Translations under genes and position numbers: made by a program
Notes under the pieces: model-generated
What the model was told of the DNA's origin: nothing
Seen by the model: the letters and a program-made list of their open reading frames with translations, nothing else
Database searches by the model: none
In this document: one piece after another, positions 1-7,714 of the stretch
How positions within the stretch are numbered: position 1 is the first letter of the stretch
How the letters are laid out: each line of letters begins with the position of its first letter
Source of the DNA: Weizmannia acidilactici
GTDB taxonomy: Bacteria; Bacillota; Bacilli; Bacillales; Bacillaceae_C
Reading direction: 5' to 3'
DNA length: 64,000 bases
Assembly: GCF_008974225.1 (NCBI RefSeq)
Contig: NZ_BKZR01000015.1
Coordinates: forward strand, 1-64,000

Positions 1-194
1 AGCATATTGGCGAATTTCTAAAAGTCCAATATTACACAAAACCCTTGGTAACTCCTAATGGAATCACCAAGGGCTGAAAAGCCTGTATGAAAAGTATTGT
101 GACAAGCGCCATTTATTTGGTTGAACCGCCGTATACGGAACCGTACGTACGGTGGTGTGAGAGGACGGGGGCTAGTCACCTCCTCCTACTCGAT
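1..194 (+). mobile_element. Group II intron, 3' end (domains V and VI)
   Basis: A 34-nt domain V is visible at about 125-158: the arm ACCGCCGTA pairs with TACGGTGGT around an inner GTAC-rich stem. It is followed by the GTGAGAGGACGGGGG... and CCTCCTCCTACTCGAT arms of domain VI. This matches the 3' terminus of bacterial class-C-like group II introns, and the intron should end near 194 at CTACTCGAT. The reverse transcriptase gene would lie upstream, outside the window, so I cannot tell a complete intron from a 3' remnant. Short open frames here are not genes. Confidence 0.8.
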
Positions 195-366
195 TATACG
201 GCGGATTTCCGGTCTGTTCTGCACCGCCGTGAAGATCTTAACTTTAAAATAGAGCAAGGCCCCGGCCAGGATGTTAAAAAGAACAATTCGAATAAGCTCG
301 CCGATTTTTATTTTGGAATGGTTCTTTTAGTGGTTTGGGCCCCAGCCAGGCATTTTTCAGCGAAAT
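195..366. other. Intergenic stretch with possible gene remnant
   Basis: No intact gene is seen. Just after the intron end there is an inverted repeat (ACGGCGG near 199, CCGCCGT near 227). On the minus strand, about 200-330 reads as a hydrophobic open stretch containing IRIVLFNILAGALLYF, which could be the tail of a decayed membrane-protein gene. This is weak evidence and the stretch may simply be the region into which the intron inserted. Confidence 0.3.
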
Positions 367-1209
367 CTAAAATTCTTCATATACAGCGGGATCCTGCCCG
401 AAAGTTCTGCCATCCGGGCGGCTTAAGCCGGTAATGGTCCGCATTTCTTCGTCAGATAACGAGAAATCGAAGATGGACAAGTTTTCAATTTGGCGTTCCG
501 GCGATGCCGATTTCGGGAGCGGCAGGGCGCCAAGCTGGATATGCCAGCGCAAAATAATTTGCGGAACCGATTTTTGGTGGGCATCGGCGATTTTTTTGAT
601 GGTCGGGTCCTCCAGAAGGCGGTTCGCCCTCCCAAGCGGACTCCAAGATTCAGTGACAATACCGTGTTCCTTATGCCAGGCGCGCTGTTCCTCCTGCGCA
701 AAATAAGGGTGCAGCTCGATCTGGTTGATGCTCGGCGCCACCCCGGTCTCTTTGATGATCCGTTCCAAATGTTCCGGTAAAAAATTGGAAACGCCGATAG
801 AGCGGACGAGCCCCCATTTTTGCGCATCCACCAAAGCCTGCCAAGCTTCAACATATAAATCTTTACTCGGGTTTGGCCAATGGATGAGATAAAGATCAAA
901 ATAGTCCAATCCTGATCTGTACAGCGATTCCTGGATGGTCACAACGGCTTCATTATACGCATGGTGCCGCCCGGGGAGTTTCGAGGTGACCCGCAGTTGT
1001 TCGCGCGGCACGGAGCAGCGGCGGATTGCCTCACCAACCGCACCTTCATTTTCATAATTAAAAGCTGAGTCAATCAGGCGGTAACCCGCTTCAATCGCGC
1101 TGATGATGGCATTGACGCCGGCCGCCCCGTTCAGTTTGTACGTGCCGAATCCAATGACCGGTACCGTCATTCCATCATTCAGCTTGATTTCAGGAATGGT
1201 ATTTAGCAT
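367..1209 (-). CDS. Aldo/keto reductase
   Basis: Predicted cytosolic NADPH-dependent reductase of small aldehydes or ketones, about 280 aa. Family hallmarks are present: GYRLIDSAFNYENE carries the catalytic Asp and Tyr, TSKLPG the Lys, and LYLIHWP the His. The cofactor segment is near LPLPKSASPERQIEN. An upstream in-frame ATG at 1233 is possible, but AAAGGGGC lies about 8 nt before the ATG at 1209, so I prefer that start (protein begins MLNTIPEI). It is in the same family and direction as the next gene but separated by about 540 bp of repeat-bearing DNA. Substrate unknown. Confidence 0.9.
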   Translation of the reverse strand: MLNTIPEIKLNDGMTVPVIGFGTYKLNGAAGVNAIISAIEAGYRLIDSAFNYENEGAVGEAIRRCSVPREQLRVTSKLPGRHHAYNEAVVTIQESLYRSGLDYFDLYLIHWPNPSKDLYVEAWQALVDAQKWGLVRSIGVSNFLPEHLERIIKETGVAPSINQIELHPYFAQEEQRAWHKEHGIVTESWSPLGRANRLLEDPTIKKIADAHQKSVPQIILRWHIQLGALPLPKSASPERQIENLSIFDFSLSDEEMRTITGLSRPDGRTFGQDPAVYEEF

Positions 1210-1360
1210 TTCTTTCGCCCCTTTCATTTTCATAACCAGTATAGCAACCTCTGAAATATGCGTCTATTCTGATGATTTTTAAGAATAGTTGGATGCAAAG
1301 TCTTTGGAAAAATAATCGGCTGCCTGCCTTTTTCTCCGGAATCAGCTGTAACTAATTGAA

Positions 1361-1433
1361 AATCAGCGGATTGCCCGGAAGAATCAGCGATACCACCAAA
1401 AAATCGGCGGAAAGGCGCAAGAAATCAGCGAAG
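1361..1433. repeat. AATCAGCGG-type intergenic repeat, copy 1
   Basis: A segment of about 72 bp nearly identical to 1557-1628 (about three mismatches). Inside it the short unit AATC(A/G)GCGGA recurs every 12-30 bp. The whole 1234-1708 interval has no gene and is dominated by these units. They look like a dispersed host intergenic repeat; the function is unknown. Confidence 0.75.
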
Positions 1434-1556
1434 AAAAGAAAAAGCAGCGGGAAGAGAAGCAGCTTTTTTTGTAAAATAATAAAAAGACCGCGTTGATCTT
1501 GAAAGTTTAAACCGATTGCCCATCTTGTTCCGGAGAATCGGCGGAAACTACGAAAA

Positions 1557-1628
1557 AATCAGCGGATTGCTCGGAAAAATCATCGATACCACCAAAAAAT
1601 CGGCGGAAAGGCGCAAGAAATCAGCGAA
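1557..1628. repeat. AATCAGCGG-type intergenic repeat, copy 2
   Basis: Second copy of the repeat at 1361-1433, preceded by a further AATCGGCGGAAA unit at about 1537. The two copies share the core GATACCACCAAAAAATCGG and the same order of short units, so they arose by duplication of a block rather than of single units. Confidence 0.75.
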
Positions 1629-1708
1629 AGGGAGAAAGGCAGGGGCACCATTGCAAAGTTAATGGCGGCGAAGCTTGAAACTGTATCGCAAGCCAAAAAG
1701 TACTACAA

Positions 1709-1741
1709 AAAATAAAAAGCAGCTGTCCCATGACAGCTGCT
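1709..1741 (-). terminator. Rho-independent terminator of the downstream reductase
   Basis: On the minus strand a perfect 10-bp stem AGCAGCTGTC/GACAGCTGCT with a 4-nt loop is followed by TTTTTATTTTTT. It sits 8 bp past the stop codon of the gene at 1749-2606. Confidence 0.92.
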
Positions 1742-1748
1742 GATCCGC

Positions 1749-2606
1749 TTATTCCGGGCGCACCGAAGTTTCCTCCAAAAATTTCTGGTCATCAGGGCTC
1801 CTTCCATAACGCCTTCCGCTATTTAATGCCGCAATTTTTTCCATATCTTCCTGTGTCAGGGAGAAATCGAAAATCTCGCTGTTTTCTTTTATCCGGCTCG
1901 GGGTGACTGATTTCGGAATGACAACAATGCCGCGTTCCACATGCCAGCGCAGCACAATTTGCGCCGGGGTTTTCCCGTATTTTTCTGCCAGTTCAACCAA
2001 AACCGGCTGCTCGAGCAGATGATGCTTACCTTGGCCGAGCGGGCCCCAAGCTTCGTGCAAAATATTGTGCTGTTTCATAAATTCATGTAGTTCATTTTGC
2101 GGGAATTCCGGATGTGTTTCAATCTGGTTGATCATCGGCACAATGTCGGTATGGGCCATCAAATCTTCCAAATGGTGGATTTGGAAGTTCGAAACCCCGA
2201 TCGCTTTGATTTTGCCTTCATGGTAAAGCTCTTCCATTGCTTTCCAAGATTCGATGTATTTTGCGGACGGCCAGTGGATCAAATATAAATCCAAATAATC
2301 TGTGCCGAGACGGTCCAAGCTCGCCTGGAATGCCGCTTTCGCTTCCTCATAGCCGTGGTCGTAGTTCCACAATTTGGAAGTGATAAAAATATCTTTCCGG
2401 TCCACACCGCTTTCCCGGATTGCTTCTCCGACATATGTTTCATTGCCGTAGATCATCGCGGTGTCAATATGGCGGTAGCCGACTTCCAGGGCAGTTTTCA
2501 CAGAAGTCTTCAATTCAGCTTCGTCTTTCACAAGAAAAACGCCAAGACCGAGCTGTGGGATTTTCGCGCCGTTATGGAATGTTAAGTTTGGAATCGTTTG
2601 GGCCAT
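1749..2606 (-). CDS. Aldo/keto reductase (YvgN/YtbE-like)
   Basis: 285-aa single-domain oxidoreductase, the usual length for bacterial AKR5-type enzymes such as B. subtilis YvgN and YtbE, which reduce glyoxal and methylglyoxal. The catalytic tetrad is readable: Asp and Tyr in GYRHIDTAMIYGNE, Lys in ITSKLWN, His in LYLIHWP. The NADP-binding end is IPKSVTPSRIKEN. It is transcribed alone and ends in a strong terminator. The exact substrate cannot be told from sequence. Confidence 0.93.
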   Translation of the reverse strand: MAQTIPNLTFHNGAKIPQLGLGVFLVKDEAELKTSVKTALEVGYRHIDTAMIYGNETYVGEAIRESGVDRKDIFITSKLWNYDHGYEEAKAAFQASLDRLGTDYLDLYLIHWPSAKYIESWKAMEELYHEGKIKAIGVSNFQIHHLEDLMAHTDIVPMINQIETHPEFPQNELHEFMKQHNILHEAWGPLGQGKHHLLEQPVLVELAEKYGKTPAQIVLRWHVERGIVVIPKSVTPSRIKENSEIFDFSLTQEDMEKIAALNSGRRYGRSPDDQKFLEETSVRPE

Positions 2607-2704
2607 ACATCATTCCTTCTTCCATTCAAAATTAATGTAAGCGTATGATCATTTTAACACAATTGGCGGAAATAGTGAAAGCGCAAGCATCTTGAGCGCA
2701 TTTT

Positions 2705-2734
2705 TTGACGTTTCAAACTTTTGTTTGATATAGT
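2705..2734 (+). promoter_or_regulatory. Sigma-A-like promoter of the NADPH dehydrogenase gene
   Basis: TTGACG (2705-2710), an 18-bp spacer and TATAGT (2729-2734), about 80 bp upstream of the start codon at 2814. Confidence 0.65.
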
Positions 2735-2813
2735 GGGGTCGGAATTTTCCCGTGATTTGTCCGTTTCATATGCAACCGTGTGTAAAAATAACAGACATAA
2801 GGAGCTGTTTGGA

Positions 2814-3845
2814 ATGAAACATTTATTTACCCCATACAAGCTGAAATCGCTTGACTTAAAAAACCGCATCGTCATGCCGCCAATGTGCCAATATTCCGTT
2901 GAAAAGAAGGACGGGATTGCGACCGATTGGCATTACGTCCACTATGTAAGCCGCGCGATCGGCGGTGCCGGCCTGATCATCATTGAAATGACCGATGTGG
3001 AACCGGATGGCAGAATTACCGATAACGATCTCGGCCTGTGGTCTGATGAACAGATTCCTGCTCTAAAAAAAATTGTGGATGCGTGCCACCAGTACGGTGC
3101 TAAAGTCGCCATCCAAATCGGGCACGCCGGCAGGAAAGCACAGGATGCAGAACAGCCGGTTGCGCCGTCGCCGATTCCGTTTGATAAAAATTTCAAAACA
3201 CCGAAGGAATTGCCGAAAGAAGAGATTAAGGAAATCATAGGCAAGTTCGGTGCTGCAGTAAGGCGCGCCGTAGAAGCCGGGTTTGATACGATCGAACTGC
3301 ACGGCGCACATGGCTACTTGATCCACGAGTTCCAGTCACGTTACACAAATAAAAGAACGGATGAATACGGCCAGGATCTCGCTTTGTTCGGAAAAGAAGT
3401 CATTGCCGCGGCGAAAAAAGAAATGCCGGAAGAAATGCCGCTCATCATGCGCATTTCCGCACGTGAATATGTCGAAGGCGGTTACGGCATTGAGGAAAGC
3501 ATTGCTTTCTCGAAAGAATATAAAGCGGCCGGCGTTGATATTTTCCATATCAGCGCGGGCGGGGAAGGACAGATTGCGGCAGCCGGGCGCCCGGGTACGC
3601 ATGCTGCCTACCAGGTGCCGCTTGCAAGGCAGATTAAAGAGGCTTTGGATGTGCCTGTTATTGCGGTAGGCCGTTTGGATGACCCGGTACTTGCCAATGC
3701 GGTAATCGGAAACGAAGAAGCAGACCTTGTCGCTGTCGGCAGAGGCATGCTGCGCAATCCTTACTGGGCATTAGAAGCCGGGATCGCGCTCGGTAAAGAT
3801 CCTGGCGTGCCGGTCCAGTATGACAGGGGTTTCCCAAAAAGATAA
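2814..3845 (+). CDS. namA: NADPH dehydrogenase, old yellow enzyme family
   Basis: FMN-dependent ene-reductase that reduces activated C=C bonds of enones and nitro compounds, close to B. subtilis YqjM/NamA (about 340 aa; here 343). Visible hallmarks are RIVMPPMCQYS (Cys at the flavin face), the active-site His pair in ELHGAHGYLIHEF, SRYTNKRTDEYG, and the C-terminal FMN phosphate loop ADLVAVGRGMLRNPYW. The start at 2814 follows AAGGAG; an in-frame ATG at 2721 lies inside the promoter and is rejected. The gene ends in a terminator and is probably involved in xenobiotic or oxidative stress. Confidence 0.95.
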   Translation: MKHLFTPYKLKSLDLKNRIVMPPMCQYSVEKKDGIATDWHYVHYVSRAIGGAGLIIIEMTDVEPDGRITDNDLGLWSDEQIPALKKIVDACHQYGAKVAIQIGHAGRKAQDAEQPVAPSPIPFDKNFKTPKELPKEEIKEIIGKFGAAVRRAVEAGFDTIELHGAHGYLIHEFQSRYTNKRTDEYGQDLALFGKEVIAAAKKEMPEEMPLIMRISAREYVEGGYGIEESIAFSKEYKAAGVDIFHISAGGEGQIAAAGRPGTHAAYQVPLARQIKEALDVPVIAVGRLDDPVLANAVIGNEEADLVAVGRGMLRNPYWALEAGIALGKDPGVPVQYDRGFPKR

Positions 3846-3852
3846 TGGAAAC

Positions 3853-3887
3853 GGCGCCTTTAGACAATCTAAGGGCGCTGTTTTTTT
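3853..3887 (+). terminator. Terminator after namA
   Basis: Stem GGCGCCTTTAGA/TCTAAGGGCGC with a short loop followed by seven T residues, immediately after the namA stop codon. Confidence 0.88.
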
Positions 3888-3924
3888 CTGCTATTCGTTT
3901 GCATCTACAGCTCGCAGCCATCAA

Positions 3925-3953
3925 CATAAAAAAGGGCCCTTATCAAAAGGCCC
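3925..3953 (-). terminator. Terminator of the small XRE regulator gene
   Basis: On the minus strand, GGGCCTT and AAGGGCCC form a hairpin followed by TTTTTTATG, about 120 bp past the stop of the gene at 4077. Between them, at 3980-4018 on the plus strand, a 12-codon reading frame follows GGGGG but has no further support. Confidence 0.65.
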
Positions 3954-4076
3954 GCCAAAATAAAAAAGGGGGAATACTTATGATAGTGCGGATTCCAAAA
4001 GTCACCCTCACTAAATAGAAAGCATTGTAGTATTAGCATAACCGGAAAGGAAGGGGTTTAAACCTCTTTTTGAAAA

Positions 4077-4286
4077 TTATTTTTTTCCGAGGGCTTCCAA
4101 AAAAACGGAAGCGGCTACATCCAGGACAGTGGAGAGTTTTAATATCGTTTGCGTCGTCGGGATTTGTTCTCCTTTTTCATATTGCTCGAGTGTATTTTTC
4201 CCGATCCGGGCTTTCACGGCCAATTCTTCGATGCTCATCCCGCTTTGTTCACGGTAAAATTTTAATTTCTCGCCAAAGGTATTCAA
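4077..4286 (-). CDS. Small XRE-family helix-turn-helix regulator
   Basis: A DNA-binding domain only, about 69 aa: helix-turn-helix of the Cro/C1 type across SIEELAVKARIGKNTLEQYEKGEQIPTTQ. The TTG start at 4286 is chosen because AAGGGAGGG precedes it by 6 nt; an ATG at 4313 upstream lacks a ribosome site. There is no effector domain, so it may dimerise and act as a simple repressor. It is a host gene, not part of the prophage. Target unknown. Confidence 0.8.
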   Translation of the reverse strand: MNTFGEKLKFYREQSGMSIEELAVKARIGKNTLEQYEKGEQIPTTQTILKLSTVLDVAASVFLEALGKK

Positions 4287-4471
4287 AAGACTCCCTCCCT
4301 TTGTTGAAATCAATATTGAAACATTTTTCGTGAAAAATCTATCTTTTTTCTTTTATTGTAGCATATGAAAGAACAACGGGCGGAAGTAATTTTTTGAACA
4401 TTTTTTAAACATGGTCATGATAAGAATGTTAAAAACAGAATTGAACTTTGGTTTTCATTTCTTTCCAACTG

Positions 4472-4480
4472 TGGTATAAT
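4472..4480 (+). promoter_or_regulatory. Extended -10 promoter of yugI
   Basis: TGGTATAAT is an extended -10 element 47 bp before the yugI start; no good -35 box is seen at the right distance. Confidence 0.5.
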
Positions 4481-4526
4481 GTCTTATTGCGTATAACAGG
4501 AGAAAATTAGTATTAGGAGTGTTTGC

Positions 4527-4913
4527 ATGTCAACAAATTATGAAGCTGGAAATGTATATACAGGGAAAGTGACAGGAATTAAACCGTTCGGTGCGTTTGT
4601 GGCGCTGGATGAAGAAACGCAGGGTCTCGTTCATATTTCTGAAATCAAGCACGGTTATGTAAAAGATATTCATGATTATGTCCATGTGGGGGATGAAGTC
4701 AAAGTCAAAGTGCTGTCGGTGGACGAAGAGAACGGTAAAATCGGCCTTTCTATTAAAGCAACGGAAGAACCTCCGAAAACTGAAGCGAGAAAATCGCGCC
4801 GCCGCCAAGGTGCTGTAAAAGCTGCCGAAGAAGGAGAAGGATTCAATACATTGCGCGATAAACTGAAAGAGTGGATCGAAAAATCGCAGCGAGAAGATTT
4901 AATTAAAAAATAA
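4527..4913 (+). CDS. yugI: S1-domain RNA-binding general stress protein 13
   Basis: 128-aa protein with one S1 RNA-binding domain at about residues 8-75 (GNVYTGKVTGIKPFGAFVAL...GLVHISEI...VGDEVKVKVLSVDEENGKIGLSIK), then a basic linker and a charged C-terminal helix (FNTLRDKLKEWIEKSQRED). Length and architecture match B. subtilis YugI (GSP13), which associates with ribosomes. Its nearness to yuzA, pgi and yugO repeats the B. subtilis order and supports the call. The start follows TTAGGAGTG. Confidence 0.92.
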   Translation: MSTNYEAGNVYTGKVTGIKPFGAFVALDEETQGLVHISEIKHGYVKDIHDYVHVGDEVKVKVLSVDEENGKIGLSIKATEEPPKTEARKSRRRQGAVKAAEEGEGFNTLRDKLKEWIEKSQREDLIKK

Positions 4914-5026
4914 TCGGACAGGTCCGGGCATATACGTGTCCGGATTGGATTGTTTATGCCTGAAAACGGAAGCGGATTGCTCTGTGCCGGAGCGTTTCAC
5001 GGAAATAAGCCCCGGCATGCCGCGGA

Positions 5027-5527
5027 CTATTCCACATATAGGGGTATATGGATGGTAAGGTTTGGTTCATCGCTTAAAGGCTGGTATGATGCCGGGTAAT
5101 CTTCCCGGTGTTCCAGCTGTCCCTGGTACACTGTATAGCCGTTTTGCTTGATCCATTTATACAAATCGGCATACGCTTCCTGTACTGCGCTTCCTTTATA
5201 TTTTGCGGCCGCAAACGTATAAGCGGGTACGGTCAGGGATGTCATGCCTTCAGGAACCGCTTCTATGTATGCTACTTCCTGGACAAGATAAAATGAGAAA
5301 ACACCGTCTTCGTCCGTATGGTAAGACAACCCGATGATCACGTCCGGATGGAGGACATGGCGGATTTTTCCCATTTTTTGTTTGAACGCATGGAAAAATT
5401 TCCTAATCTCTCCCCTTGCCGCCTGCTCAAACGTACCGGTCCATTTGCCGCCGATAGCGTTAAATGCGTGTTTCTGAACAATCTGCACTTCCAAGGCGCA
5501 CACTTCCCCACTACATTGTATAGCCAT
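5027..5527 (-). CDS. GyrI-like / AraC effector-binding domain protein
   Basis: A stand-alone small-molecule-binding domain of the GyrI/SOUL-like type, up to 166 aa: a beta-rich fold with the pattern KWTGTFEQAARGEIRKFFHAFKQ...IIGLSYHTDE...YIEAVPEGMTSLTVPAYTFAAAKYKG and a C-terminal ...YPLSDEP..IHIPL stretch. Such domains bind hydrophobic compounds and serve as effector sensors or inhibitors. The start is uncertain: the first in-frame ATG (5527) lacks a good ribosome site, and GTG or TTG codons about 30-45 nt further in are possible. Confidence 0.8.
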   Translation of the reverse strand: MAIQCSGEVCALEVQIVQKHAFNAIGGKWTGTFEQAARGEIRKFFHAFKQKMGKIRHVLHPDVIIGLSYHTDEDGVFSFYLVQEVAYIEAVPEGMTSLTVPAYTFAAAKYKGSAVQEAYADLYKWIKQNGYTVYQGQLEHREDYPASYQPLSDEPNLTIHIPLYVE

Positions 5528-5596
5528 ATTTTATATGAAAAAAGAAGCGGACGTAAAGGAAAAAAACGTAAAAAATTCACTTTTTTGCAAATGAAA

Positions 5597-5624
5597 AAAG
5601 GCAGGCTTTCCGCACTGCCTTTTA
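5597..5624 (-). terminator. Terminator of yuzA (probably bidirectional)
   Basis: GGCAG and CTGCC arms with T-runs on both sides (AAAAAAGGCAG...CTGCCTTTT), 16 bp beyond the yuzA stop. Confidence 0.75.
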
Positions 5625-5639
5625 AAAAGTGATTTGTTG

Positions 5640-5870
5640 TCAACGTGTCGGTTTCGCCTGGGTGGAGCGTTCAATTTCGGCATCCGGTTTGAAAAGAAGG
5701 CCGAGATTGATCAGGCCGCAAATGCCGACAATGCCGTAAATGATCCTGGATAAAGCGGAGTTGTCGCCGAAAATGGTCGCCACCAGATCAAAATTGAAAA
5801 AACCGATAAGGCCCCAGTTGATCGCGCCGATGATCGTGAAAATTAAAGCAACCCTTTGTACAATGCTCAT
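5640..5870 (-). CDS. yuzA: DUF378 small membrane protein
   Basis: 76-aa protein with two predicted transmembrane helices (about residues 8-30 and 44-62) and the DUF378 signature INWGLIGFFNFDLV. Size and position beside pgi match B. subtilis YuzA. The function is unknown. The short polar tail after helix 2 is probably cytoplasmic. The ATG at 5870 follows AGGAGG on the minus strand. Confidence 0.88.
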   Translation of the reverse strand: MSIVQRVALIFTIIGAINWGLIGFFNFDLVATIFGDNSALSRIIYGIVGICGLINLGLLFKPDAEIERSTQAKPTR

Positions 5871-5962
5871 GTATTTACCTCCTTGTTCAATGTACAGGAA
5901 TAGGATGGCGCAAACTGGTGAACATTATGCATGCAAGAAATGTGAGAAATTCGTTACATTCC

Positions 5963-5991
5963 TTGATAAAAGGGTAAAGATTCGATAAAGT
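5963..5991 (+). promoter_or_regulatory. Probable sigma-A promoter of pgi
   Basis: TTGATA (5963-5968), a 17-bp spacer and TAAAGT (5986-5991), 36 bp before the pgi start. The -10 is imperfect. Confidence 0.5.
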
Positions 5992-6026
5992 GGAAGTTGG
6001 TAAATTGATTACAGGAGGATATGGAC

Positions 6027-7376
6027 ATGACGCATATTCAATTTGATTATTCAAAAGCGCTCGCTTTTTTCAGCGAACATGAAATTACATACTTAAGTGA
6101 ACCGATTAAATTGGCCCATCAGCTTTTACATGAAAAAACCGGCGTCGGCAATGACTTTCTCGGCTGGCTCAACCTGCCGAAAGACTATGATAAAGAAGAA
6201 TTTGCCCGCATCCAAAAAGCGGCGGAAAAAATTCAAAATGATTCGGATGTGCTGCTTGTGATCGGGATCGGCGGCTCATACCTTGGCGCCCGCGCTGCGA
6301 TTGAAATGCTGAACCACAGTTTCATGAATGTTCTTCCGAAAGAAAAACGGAAAACGCCGCAAATTTTCTTCGTCGGAAACAGCATCAGCTCCACTTACAT
6401 GAAAGATTTAATGGATGTTCTGGAAGGCAAAGATTTCTCCATCAACGTCATTTCGAAATCAGGGACAACCACCGAACCGGCAATTGCTTTCCGCATCTTC
6501 AACAAACTGTTGGTTGAAAAATACGGAGAACAGGAAGCAAAACACCGTGTTTATGCAACAACGGACCGTGCAAAAGGTGCTTTGAAAACATTGGCGGATG
6601 CAGAAGGCTACGAAACATTCGTCATTCCGGATGATGTCGGCGGACGTTACTCCGTTTTAACGCCTGTCGGTTTGCTTCCAATTGCAGTAAGCGGTGTGGA
6701 CATCCAAGCGATGATGGACGGCGCGGCAAAAGCAGTCGATGATTTCTCAAATCCGGAAGTATCCGAAAACATTGCATACCAATATGCGGCTGTCCGCAAT
6801 ATCCTTTACCGTAAAGGCAAAACGATTGAAATGCTGATCAACTACGAACCAGGTCTGCAATACTTTGCTGAATGGTGGAAACAATTATTCGGCGAAAGCG
6901 AAGGGAAAGACCAAAAAGGCATTTATCCATCTTCCGCAAACTTCTCAACCGACCTGCACTCGCTCGGCCAATACGTACAGGAAGGCCGCCGTGACTTGTT
7001 TGAAACGGTCGTAAAAGTTGAACAGGCGCGTGAAGAACTGACGATCTATAAAGAAGAAAACGATCTCGATGGGTTGAACTACCTGGCCGGCCGCACAGTT
7101 GACTTCGTGAATAACAAAGCGTTCGAAGGCACGTTGCTCGCACACACGGACGGGGGCGTACCGAACCTTGTCGTTTCGATTCCGAAAATGGATGCTTACA
7201 CATTCGGTTATCTCGTTTACTTCTTCGAAAAAGCATGTGCAGTGAGCGGCTATTTAAACGGCGTCAACCCGTTCGATCAGCCGGGGGTAGAAGCCTACAA
7301 GAAAAACATGTTCGCTTTGCTTGGCAAACCGGGTTACGAAGACATGAAAGCCGAACTGGAAAAACGTTTGAAATAA
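6027..7376 (+). CDS. pgi: Glucose-6-phosphate isomerase
   Basis: 449-aa glycolytic enzyme interconverting glucose-6-phosphate and fructose-6-phosphate in the cytosol. It has the sugar-phosphate binding segments GIGGSYLGARAA and SKSGTTTEPA, the PGI signature NYEPGLQYFAEWWKQLFGESEGK and the C-terminal lysine region VEAYKKNMFALLGKPG. The ATG at 6027 lies 9 nt after AGGAGG and gives MTHIQFDYSKAL, matching B. subtilis Pgi; an ATG 6 nt earlier sits too close to the ribosome site. The gene is followed by a terminator. Confidence 0.98.
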   Translation: MTHIQFDYSKALAFFSEHEITYLSEPIKLAHQLLHEKTGVGNDFLGWLNLPKDYDKEEFARIQKAAEKIQNDSDVLLVIGIGGSYLGARAAIEMLNHSFMNVLPKEKRKTPQIFFVGNSISSTYMKDLMDVLEGKDFSINVISKSGTTTEPAIAFRIFNKLLVEKYGEQEAKHRVYATTDRAKGALKTLADAEGYETFVIPDDVGGRYSVLTPVGLLPIAVSGVDIQAMMDGAAKAVDDFSNPEVSENIAYQYAAVRNILYRKGKTIEMLINYEPGLQYFAEWWKQLFGESEGKDQKGIYPSSANFSTDLHSLGQYVQEGRRDLFETVVKVEQAREELTIYKEENDLDGLNYLAGRTVDFVNNKAFEGTLLAHTDGGVPNLVVSIPKMDAYTFGYLVYFFEKACAVSGYLNGVNPFDQPGVEAYKKNMFALLGKPGYEDMKAELEKRLK

Positions 7377-7392
7377 TGCATGTTGTGCAGCT

Positions 7393-7429
7393 GGGCTGTC
7401 CCATGGACGTGGGACGGTCCTTTTTCTTT
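7393..7429 (+). terminator. Terminator after pgi
   Basis: GGGCTGTCCCA and TGGGACGGTCC form an 11-bp stem with two G-U pairs and a 6-nt loop, followed by TTTTTCTTT. From here to 7676 I see no gene. Confidence 0.88.
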
Positions 7430-7676
7430 AAAAAGGTTTGAAGAAGGGCAAAATGCTCTGATCAAGCCCATTTGCAGGTAAAAAGGGAGCAAAACGGACT
7501 TTAGAAAAGTACTAAGGACCGTTTCGGATAGGAATCGAGATGGTCTTTACAAAGGCGCTATGCCGGTATGTAAAAGTATTCTTTTTCAGCAGTGTAAAAG
7601 ACAATTCGTATCAGCGTCCGCCAAGAAGGTTACAAATGGGCAGAGGCATAATACGTTGCTCCCAAAAAACGAAGCT

Positions 7677-7709
7677 TCCTGAAAGCCTGTCCTTGTGGCT
7701 TTCAGGAAA
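7677..7709 (-). terminator. Terminator-like hairpin after yugO
   Basis: TTCCTGAAAGCC and GGCTTTCAGGAA pair perfectly (12 bp). On the minus strand they are followed, after GCTTCG, by a run of six T residues. Confidence 0.65.
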
Positions 7710-7714
7710 CCCTT

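Noticed and set aside
87..434. 115-codon plus-strand frame
   Set aside because: It runs through the structured group II intron domains V and VI and into the antisense of the reductase gene; no ribosome site.
2721..2813. N-terminal extension of the NADPH dehydrogenase
   Set aside because: The upstream ATG lies within the promoter between -35 and -10; the ATG at 2814 has AAGGAG and matches the family N terminus.
3980..4018. 12-codon frame after GGGGG downstream of namA
   Set aside because: Too short, between two terminators, and no regulatory context to support a leader peptide.
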